Source of the DNA: Hirsutella rhossiliensis
Lineage: Eukaryota > Ascomycota > Sordariomycetes > Hypocreales > Ophiocordycipitaceae
NCBI RefSeq assembly: GCF_020360975.1
Contig: NW_025408692.1
Coordinates: 1 to 64,000 of the forward strand
Direction: 5' to 3'
DNA: 64,000 bases
This document shows positions 57,192-64,000 of this stretch, in pieces. Numbering within the stretch: the first letter of the stretch is position 1; each line of letters opens with the position of its first letter. A program made the translations under genes and the position numbers. The notes beneath the pieces are model-generated. The model worked only from the letters and a program-made list of their open reading frames with translations, ran no database searches and had not been told where the DNA came from.

Positions 57192-57199
57192 GTATCAGC
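57192..57199. repeat. Target-site duplication of hAT-1 (right)
   Basis: GTATCAGC, matching 54408-54415. Confidence 0.95.
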
Positions 57200-57503
57200 T
57201 CAACAGGATCAAGAGAATGGACAAAAGAAGAGATGATGGCGTATTTGGATTGGAGCATGGCGGAGGATGAACGCATTGAAACCCAAGTGGTTAAAGAGAT
57301 GGGAGATAATCCACTGGCAAACAAGAGAAGAGGCGTGAAAGACATATGGAAGAGCGTTGAAAGGGACAGCAGAGAGCAAAAAGCCTTACATTCGACCGCC
57401 GGCTCGGTAGAACAGTGTATTGTAGTCAAACCGTAGACAATTTGTGCTTTATGGCTCTCTAATGCAGACTACAGACCTGGGAACATGCCTGTAAGTTTGC
57501 TGT

Positions 57504-57584
57504 TTCATGGGCCAATGACATCTGCGGTTCTTAGTGGCGCGCCTGGGCGCGCAATTTTTTTTGGGCGCCCGGGCGCCCATGTAT
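57504..57584 (-). repeat. Right TIR of the MULE
   Basis: Inverse of 51841-51922 with about three differences. The 18-nt palindrome TGGGCGCCCGGGCGCCCA (57562-57579) is intact; the second palindrome has one changed base (GCGCGCCTGGGCGCGC on the plus strand). Confidence 0.92.
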
Positions 57585-57616
57585 TGGCCGCCCTTTTCTT
57601 TCATTATAGACACCTA

Positions 57617-60037
57617 CTAAGCTACCAACCCTCTCATTAGCCACTGCTTTTGAAGCTGATCAGCCTCGACTATTTCAGGCGATAGCTGATTGCGCTCGTC
57701 TGTGATCATCTTCTTTGTCTGGCTAAACACTCTCTCACATTCAGCACTCATGCCAGGAATTGAGAACAGATCTAGCGCCATTCGATACAAGACTGGGTAT
57801 TCCAGTTGATGCCGGCTCCACCATTCAAGAGGGTTTGCAACGTCAAGATCTTGGGCGTAAATTGGCCTGGTCTGGAATAAGTCAAGCTCACTCACTGCCT
57901 TGACCTTCTTCCGCTGTGTGTTTAACGAGCTAATCGATCTCTTTCCAAACGAGCTGTAGTCATTGTCAGCGTCGACTTCCTCGGATTCGTCTTCCAAAAC
58001 CCAGCTTGAGCCTGAGTTTCAACTTCAGTCTGCCTCCGGTATTCATCGAATAGGCTACCAACAGCCGACTGAATGTCGCTATACCATTGCGGCTTGTTCA
58101 TCGCCTTCTTCCAGTGTCGTTCGAAGTAGTCGTACCCATACGACGGGTGCAGTGCTAGAGCTGCCCGATAAACAGGTGTCCTATCGGTTTTGACGTAATA
58201 GTCTTCAAGCTTCGCCCATCCACAGTCAATTCCCGACTTAAAATGGGAGGCCTCCTCGAACTGAGTATCCTCCGCGGCCTGCTTGAATTTCATGAACAGG
58301 TAGTCCATGGTTTTAAGTGTCTCACACAGCGCCGTGGCCGCCCTCCGCCCCGGCTTACTGGCGTTGCCCTCTATAGTCTTCGTCAGGATATAAAACGGCT
58401 TCAAGAACTCGTAGAAACGCTCTAATTCAACCCAGTCCCCAGCGTTGAGGAAGTCGTTAGTTAGGTCACGGTGATCAGGGTCATTCTTAGGCTTTTGCCA
58501 GCGAGATTGATAGAGCTCGATGGCGCAGCGCAGTTCGAGTGCTGGTGTAAGCCGACAAGTTGTCAGTACTCAGAATACGGAAGCAACCTCGGACGAGAAA
58601 CGTACCGCGTTTGATCATCATGTATATAGAGTTCCAGCGAGTCTTGCCGTCAACAACAATCTCCAGGGTAAAAATAGGATCGTCACCAGCGAGCTCGGTC
58701 TGCAAATGCCGAAGACCCTGTCGTCGCTGATCTGTCCGTCGAATGTAGGTGGCAATGTTGTGGAGTCTGCCGATAGCTCCTTTCTTGGCCCAAATGTCGA
58801 ACTTGAACTCATATGTAGCTCCACGAAGCTCAGCCTCGAATTTACTGACGTTGGAGCCAAAATAACTGCTCGGACAACCAGGTTGATAACGTGGCCTATA
58901 CAGCGTAGGCGGCGTCGGCTGACATCCATTGGAAACCACCTAGCAAGTGTCTCTAGGCAGGTATCGTTGCTCTTGGCGTTATCAAGCATGAAGTATCCAA
59001 GCTTGGACCCCAACTCGTATCGATCGATTACCTCCTTGAGATAGGCGGCGATATTCTCACCGGAGTGTGGACCGACTAAGCGCGGAAGTCCAAGAAGGAC
59101 ATCGCGTTTTTGGCCTTCACTGCCAACAAAATGTCCGACAATTCCGACGTAGTTAAACGCATTTGAAGCAGTCCATAGATCAAAGCTGGTGTGAACCGAG
59201 CTCTTCGCGTTCTTGACGAGATCAAAGACAATTTGCTGTCGGCGTTCAAAGGCTTGACGAATCCATGAGCAGATCGTGGTGTGATGCTCCGGAAGTAGCC
59301 GACTTGCAAGCTCTCCTCCATTCGATACGAGCCACCCAAGCCGCTCGCTGGATGCTTGTCGAAAGGTGACATCTTCCACTATGACCCAGTCCACAAAGCG
59401 AGCTTTCCATGTCCTCTCGTCGAAATGGGAGGCGAGCTGGTAGCCTAGGCTGGCCTGTCGAGATAAAGGTAGGGACGAAGAGGATGGTGACGTAGCCGCC
59501 AAGGTAAACGGAGTCTTCAATCCGGGACGACTCTCGCCGAATTCCGTGATTTGGTGCTGACGACGCAGGTGCTTCGCGGCGTGAGACGTCCCTGAGGAGG
59601 CGTATAACGCTGTCGAATAGTTCTTCTTCCCGTGACAGATTCTGCAAAGCCAGTAACGTACTCCGCTATGCTCCAAGTTCGCGCCGTATCTGTAGATCCA
59701 CGACTCTTTGATCTTTGTGCCGACGACCCTTTTGTGACGAGGTCTCATTTGGCACCCAAAGTCGTTTGCCGCCGTGCCAGATGTTCTCCCAATCAATGTC
59801 AAATTCGCATTGTGAAGCATCTGTCTCGTCTGCTCTGGCCTCGGACGTGGCAGGCGTAGCCTCATGACTGTCATTAACTGGGGTGGGATGTGGACGGGAT
59901 GCAAATGACTGCGGTACAGACGACACGGGGCTCGTATCCCTACTAGAAGACATAATGACGCGGTATGATACACTGTAGCTCGTAGATGGATGGGAAGACG
60001 CGAAAATTGGCAGGGCAGACGCGTAACTTGTTGACAT
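57617..60037 (-). pseudogene. hAT-2 transposase (frameshifted)
   Basis: ATG 60037 (MSTSYASALPIFASSHPS) begins a Ser/Pro-rich N-terminus. After a frame change near 59740 the main frame (to 58618) carries a BED zinc finger (RYWLCRICHGKKNYST ... HAAKHLRRQHQ), the conserved HTSFDLWTASNAFNYVGIVG, the catalytic-region FMLDNAKSNDTCLETL and RRLRCIGHVINLVVR. Frame changes near 58880 and 58500 lead through GRLHNIATYIRRT, KTRWNSIYMMI and DYLFMKFKQAAED to the last frame (57997-57617), with the hAT dimerisation motif MALDLFSIPGMSAECERVF and the stop at 57617. Family membership is clear; at least four lesions make it inactive. Confidence 0.85.
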
Positions 60038-60084
60038 TAGGTAGGTGCTACCTTAAGGCGGAACGGACCAATGGCATCACGGGA

Positions 60085-60215
60085 ACACCAGTCCAGTCAG
60101 ACCGACTCAGACCACCCAGACCGACTGACTGCTCCGGTCGGTCGGTCTGATGAGAATTGGCGGTCGGTCGGTCTGCGGTCTGTCAGACCACCTTCAGACG
60201 GTCTGTCAGACGGTC
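60085..60215. repeat. Subterminal repeats of hAT-2 (CAGACCGAC / GGTCGGTCTG)
   Basis: Ten or so copies of CAGACCGAC or CAGACNG words in both orientations, partly palindromic (for example CGGTCGGTCGGTCTG against CAGACCGACTGACTG). They sit 20-150 bp inside the terminal repeat, where hAT transposases usually bind. Confidence 0.8.
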
Positions 60216-60233
60216 TGTCTGTTAGCCACACTG

Positions 60234-60698
60234 CCCCTATTTTATCTGACGCTCACGATACAGTGTCGGTCACAGCGATTGAGGCTATTTCTGCAGCTGG
60301 GAGTTGCATTCCTTCGGTTGTGATACTCCCTGGGGTCCAAATCAATGCTCCTAATAGTGTGGCCAGTGCGTTTGGACCCCTCAAACTGCTCATTCAGTGC
60401 GTGTGACTTGGCCGCACTACACTACCAGTGTGCCTGAGATGTTCAAACTGAACTATTAGTCTGTTCGTCACGGCCAAACTGAACTACAGTGCAAACTGTG
60501 GTCTACACTATTAGTGTGAACATATAGTCTGACATTTGGCATTGCACCCGTCGCACCTGCAAGGTTGCCTTCAAGTTTTCCAGCGCCCTCACCGAATTGC
60601 CTGCCTTACCTGCAGCTTTCTCGCCCCTTTCCTGAATCAGAGGCTCAGACCCGGTACCGGTGGCTTCCGGATCGATATAGCGACACTGGAATCCATAA
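60234..60698. other. Spacer between hAT-2 and hAT-3, including the left subterminal region of hAT-3
   Basis: 60234-60380 shows nothing recognisable. 60380-60530 has repeated short words (CCAAACTGAAC, ACTATTAGTCTG, CACTATTAGTG) that reappear at the right edge of the window (63930-64000), so they are likely the subterminal repeats of hAT-3. Confidence 0.55.
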
Positions 60699-63003
60699 TT
60701 AGACAATCTTCATCTGACGAAACAGAAATCTTACCTCGGATGGGAGTATCAGAGCGCTCCGGTCCCAGGATCGTAGGCATTCCAAGAGATTTAAAGTTTC
60801 AATGTTCATAGATCCTCGCTGGTCGGTTACCGAAAGTTTGGCTTTGGAGAAGAGCCGCTCTGTCTCAGTAGACATAGGCGCAATCGATAGAAGGTCAATG
60901 GCCATCAAAGATAAGTTAGGGAACCGTCGCCGCTGCGCTGACTCTAACCACCATTTCAACGGATCCGATACCATCACCACAGGCTCGCGGCAATACACTT
61001 CGTACTCGTCGTCATCCATGTTGAAAATCGTAGCCTTTGCTCTTTCATCCACATTTTGTACCCATTTGGTCGTCTTGCACTTGGCTCTTGTGCGGAAGCT
61101 GGTCGAAGAACAGGGCAGGAGTGGTAGATTTGTATGCCTCCTCCAGAGCTCCCTACCCGAGCTTTAGCTCTCTCAATCCATTCATTCTTGTCGTCCCAAG
61201 TCTTCTCCATATATGCCCACTTGAGGGAAGGATTTAATACCGTCGCTGCTGAATAGACTGGCGAATCTTCCGTCAATTCGTAGTAGTCGGCTAATTTTGC
61301 CCATGTCGTCTCCATCATTGTAGCCAAGTGGGGGATGGTAGTGGCCTCCTTGGCCGCTTCAATGTGATGCAAGAGATAGTCCATGGTTGGCAGAACGTCA
61401 GAGATGGAATTGCCGGTGCCTTCGTTGGCCATTGTAGCGTCGTGAAAAGGTTCGAGAAATTTGTGAATTTCAGCCAGAGTAACCCAGTCAGAGGAAGTCA
61501 GAGCATCGTCTTGCAGGGCAGGCTCTTGAGCACAAAATATGGTGATGCCTTGACGGACTTTTGTTCTAAGGGCCCACTCAACCATGCTATGCCACGAATT
61601 CCAACGAGTGTCATTGTCGCGCCGTAGCCGTAGACCGTCAGTGAGACCAGTGAATGTCTGAAGTCGCTGGGGAGTCCAGGTGATGTAGACCACGATATTA
61701 TGCAATTTGCCTATCGCCCTCGCTTTCTCCATTGCTTAACTTCGTCGTCGGACGGTCCGTGGTAGGAATCTGCTGTGGGTGGTCGCTTTCCATGAGGAAC
61801 TCCATCACGGCCAGGTTAATGATGTGGCCGAAACAGCGAAGTCGGTGAGGAAGAGGATCGTAGAAAACTTCGAACTCGTGCTCCAAGTCGTCGGAGACTT
61901 TGTCGATCATGGTATTCATGTTGGTGGCATTATCCATCATAAAGTATCCAACTTTTGTCGCTATTCCATATTCTCGTATGAACTCCATGATGGCTTCTGC
62001 CATGTTCTCGCCGCTGTGCTGTCCTTCCAATTCTTTTATCCTCACCACCAGGGACTGCAGACCATGATCTTCGGTAACGAATTGAACTGTAAACCCTATT
62101 ACGCCCAAACAATTCGGCGATGTCCAATTGTCTGGAACAATGTGGATTGACGAGAGAGCATTCTGCAGAGCTCGCTTTACAAACTCCTTTTTTGTCGTAG
62201 CCCCATTGTAAGTCATTTTTAACCGTGTCGCCGGACCTCGGTGTCACAAGTAACTGGAAAGATGCCATGCATGTGAGGGTTATTTTGAGTCAAATTGGCC
62301 TTGACCACTGCCCAAGTCAAGGGGACAAAGGTCCCAGTTATATACACAAGAATGGTGCCCTGTAGGTTGGGACGCCTCCTCGGCTGGGGCGGAATATCGC
62401 TTGACACTCGGGAGGAGATCATCGGCGGCCGGACGGATATACCGGATAAAGTCGCGAAAGGCCGGCTGCTCAACATGAGCAAATGAGAGGCTGCAGGCTA
62501 CTGTATAACGGCAGTACAGTTCGCGGAGAGTCGCTTGGTCTAGGGCATCTACCTCTGCGGTCGCCTTGCGTTTCTTGGTGGAGACCAAAGTTCCATTGGC
62601 CAGGAATGCGGTGATGTCTCCGAGGCGACTTTGCGTCACTTCCCGCCTGGTCTCCTGCCGCCCAGAAATAATGATATTGTGCTCCTTTCGCAAATGATTG
62701 ACGATGGCGGACGACCCACCACAGTAATTGTATTTCTTCGCTCTTTTCTTGTCGAAGCAGGGCTGGCAATGCCACCATTTCGTTCCATTGAATCAACCCA
62801 AGCTGCCGGAATACTCCTACCTTCTTCTCTTCGACAATACTGCCAAATAGGAGACGTCTTTCGGCGGTAGACGCTAAGGACAGGCGAAGAGGATGGTGCC
62901 GGTGACGGGAAGCCGCTGTCCCACTAATAAGGTCAGAATCATCTATATAGGTGCCAGCCTCGGGTGATCCACGATGGAGGACATGATCCTCTAGGGAATG
63001 CAC
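60699..63003 (-). pseudogene. hAT-3 transposase (fragmented by frameshifts)
   Basis: The start is uncertain: no ATG is in frame with the first conserved part. A BED zinc finger reads KWWHCQPCFDKKRAKKYNYC then HLRKEHN (about 62790-62680), in a different frame from the sequence before it. Next come LYCRYTVACSLSFAHVEQP (about 62520-62460) and, after a shift, SIHIVPDNWTSPNCLGVIGF, FMMDNATNMNTM and HRLRCFGHIINLAVME (62150-61800). Another frame (61732-60974) has GKLHNIVVYITWTP, DNDTRWNSWHSM and WAKLADYYELTEDSPVYSA. The last (61052-60699) has the dimerisation motif MAIDLLSIAPMSTETERLF. At least four frame changes. It differs clearly in sequence from hAT-1 and hAT-2. Confidence 0.85.
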
Positions 63004-64000
63004 TAGACCATAAGAGTGGCGATCATGGGAATCTGGCGGAGAGCAGGATTGGTGGGATAAACCGGATTGTTTGTGGCAGCTCCGGTCAGATCATTCTGTG
63101 GTGGACAACTTCCTCTTTTTGACCACCCTAGGAAGTCCTAGTGATTTGGTTTGGACCACAGAATCCAATTAATTTGAGTTTGCCGGCCAATGATCGGTCA
63201 TATCCCTTTAGCGTCGGCGCACGACGAAACTTTACATCGTCGCGAATTGTTCCGTACGTGCTCGCTTCGCGCTCGTCTCGCGCTCATCTCGTGCCAGCCA
63301 AGCGACACGCCCCAGTGTTCCTAACGTCGGCATCCAATTTGCGTACGCAACGGCGGTGGAGATCCTCAGTTGAGCCTCGACGAGAAGAGCATCAGAAGGC
63401 TTGCGGTGCATCGACCTATGAAGCTAATGATTGGTGTAGCTGGGGCCGTAGAAGTGTGGCCGAGGCTCAATCTGCGCTTTGGACTGTAACCCGACTGACA
63501 AACTTGAACAAATTGGCAGGGCAACATCCGGTATAATGGGTTTTCTCGACCAGAAACGATAACTTAGCAACATGTTTTGATAGCATAATAAAGTCAATAA
63601 CAGGCGGAAGCTCTTAGCAAAGCTTGTGTTTAGACGCTTACCAGTATGCTTAATTACAACGGAAAGAAGCGAATGTATTGGCATCTCAACTGCTTCGCAT
63701 AAATATTGACGAGCCAGCCTGCCTCCTACCCTAGAGATGACAGATAGGTTAGAGGCTACCTGGCACCCCGCCTTGTACGGTGACATAACGGGTATATCAT
63801 AACTCCCCGACCGGGGTTCCGCCACTTGGATAATACGCACTTCGTCTTACAGGTTATACATGTTTTCGTTGGAAATCAATCCGAAACCCTATTTCAAGGT
63901 AGTAAAATCCGGGTTGCTGGTAATCATGGGGCGCACTAATAGTGCAACTATTAGTCTGGACCCTTGCACTGAACTACCCGTTCAGTTTGGGCAAGCTACA
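63004..64000. other. Right edge: 5' non-coding part of hAT-3 or flanking DNA
   Basis: No gene is supported. Open frames at 63141-63536 and 63424-63840 resemble nothing known and overlap each other on opposite strands. A small inverted repeat, ATTCTGTGGT (63093-63102) and ACCACAGAAT (63155-63164), brackets about 50 bp. The last 70 bp carry the subterminal words of hAT-3. Confidence 0.5.

Larger units (their letters stand above)
51998..57436 (+). pseudogene. MULE transposase, split by hAT-1 insertion
   Basis: Transposase of the Mutator superfamily. Exon 1 is 51998-53250 (417 complete codons) and exon 2 begins at 53302 after a 51-bp intron (53251-53301, branch GGCTAACG). The N-terminus (residues about 20-115) is a FAR1/WRKY-GCM1-type zinc-binding domain with CDR, CSRRAGC and CAQHNHP. 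The MULE catalytic core shows LLLDCTYKTNKH, VVLTDRCLAA and LLCLWHVNKA (residues about 245-325). Exon 2 has a SWIM-type finger (CSQSFTSSYGLPCSH) and a zinc knuckle (CSRCHQVGHIRSSRACP). hAT-1 entered at 54415; the interrupted reading reaches a TAA inside the hAT TIR (54425-54427). On the far side the same frame resumes at 57200 (TGSREWTKEEMMAYLDWSM) and ends at TAG 57436. Apart from the insertion I see no lesion. Confidence 0.9.
51841..57584 (+). mobile_element. Mutator-like (MULE) DNA transposon, interrupted by hAT-1
   Basis: Bounded by inverted repeats of about 81 bp with a few mismatches. Native length without the hAT and its target duplication is about 2.96 kb. It encodes one MULE transposase gene with an intron. 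It abuts the 3' end of Helitron copy 4. No target-site duplication could be found at either possible boundary (ATAC or ATGGGCG start). Confidence 0.88.
57600..60233 (-). mobile_element. hAT-2 DNA transposon (one end missing)
   Basis: The 5' (right) end is clear: on the minus strand it begins CAGTGTGGCTAACAGACAG at 60233, resembling the hAT-1 TIR. It is followed by subterminal repeats and a transposase gene. At the other end only some 30 bp lie between the transposase stop codon (57617) and the MULE TIR (57584), with no inverted copy of the TIR and no match to the expected duplication CCCCTATT (60234-60241). The 3' end is therefore lost. Confidence 0.8.
60380..64000 (-). mobile_element. hAT-3 DNA transposon (right end at or beyond window edge)
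   Basis: Defined by a minus-strand hAT transposase (60699-63003) flanked on both sides by the same subterminal words. ACTATTAGTCTG lies at about 60445 and 63945. CCAAACTGAAC lies at about 60473, and its inverse in GTTCAGTTTGG lies near 63980. Exact TIRs and target duplication are not visible, and the element may extend past 64000. Confidence 0.6.

Noticed and set aside
51832..57593. Nine-base target duplication for the MULE
   Set aside because: CCTCAAGGC on the left does not match TGGCCGCCC on the right, and shifting the boundary by the ATAC/GTAT bases does not help.
63424..63840. 138-codon minus-strand open frame
   Set aside because: It has no similarity I can name, no conserved context, and another open frame overlaps it on the plus strand.

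Overview
The window is a nest of transposable elements with no recognisable host gene, tRNA, rRNA or CRISPR array. Short GT-AG introns (46-93 bp) with CTRAY-type branch sites and the mix of element families (Helitron, copia, pogo/Fot1-like, MULE, hAT) point to a filamentous fungus, probably an ascomycete. That placement is inference.

From 1 to about 51,840 there are four related, same-orientation, autonomous-type Helitrons in a head-to-tail array: copy 1 (1-9927), copy 2 (9928 to about 20,724), copy 3 (about 20,771-31,470) and copy 4 (31,471-51,840, with two insertions). Each carries (i) a long plus-strand gene encoding a repeat-rich N-terminus, a DUF6570-like zinc-containing region, an HUH/tyrosine Rep nuclease and a Pif1-type helicase, with two introns at conserved sites, and (ii) a minus-strand accessory gene of unknown function with one conserved intron and a C-terminal basic motif. 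Copies 3 and 4 also carry a MYND-finger gene, intact only in copy 4. All four Rep-helicase genes and the accessory genes are broken by small indels.

Copy 4 is split near its 5' end by a copia LTR retrotransposon (31,847-37,640; identical 187-bp LTRs, 5-bp target duplication) and after its helicase stop codon by a pogo-like element (48,700-51,482; identical 101-bp TIRs at TA). A MULE (51,841-57,584) abuts the Helitron 3' end. Its transposase gene is interrupted by a hAT element (54,416-57,191; 8-bp target duplication). Two further, more decayed hAT elements fill 57.6-60.2 kb and about 60.4 kb to the window edge.

The Rep and helicase domains would drive rolling-circle transposition of the Helitrons. 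The accessory and MYND proteins are candidate partners because they travel with it, but nothing here shows their function. Single-base indels are dense even in elements whose terminal repeats are identical, so either decay was fast and indel-driven or the assembly has residual indel errors. Reading frames should be treated with that caution.
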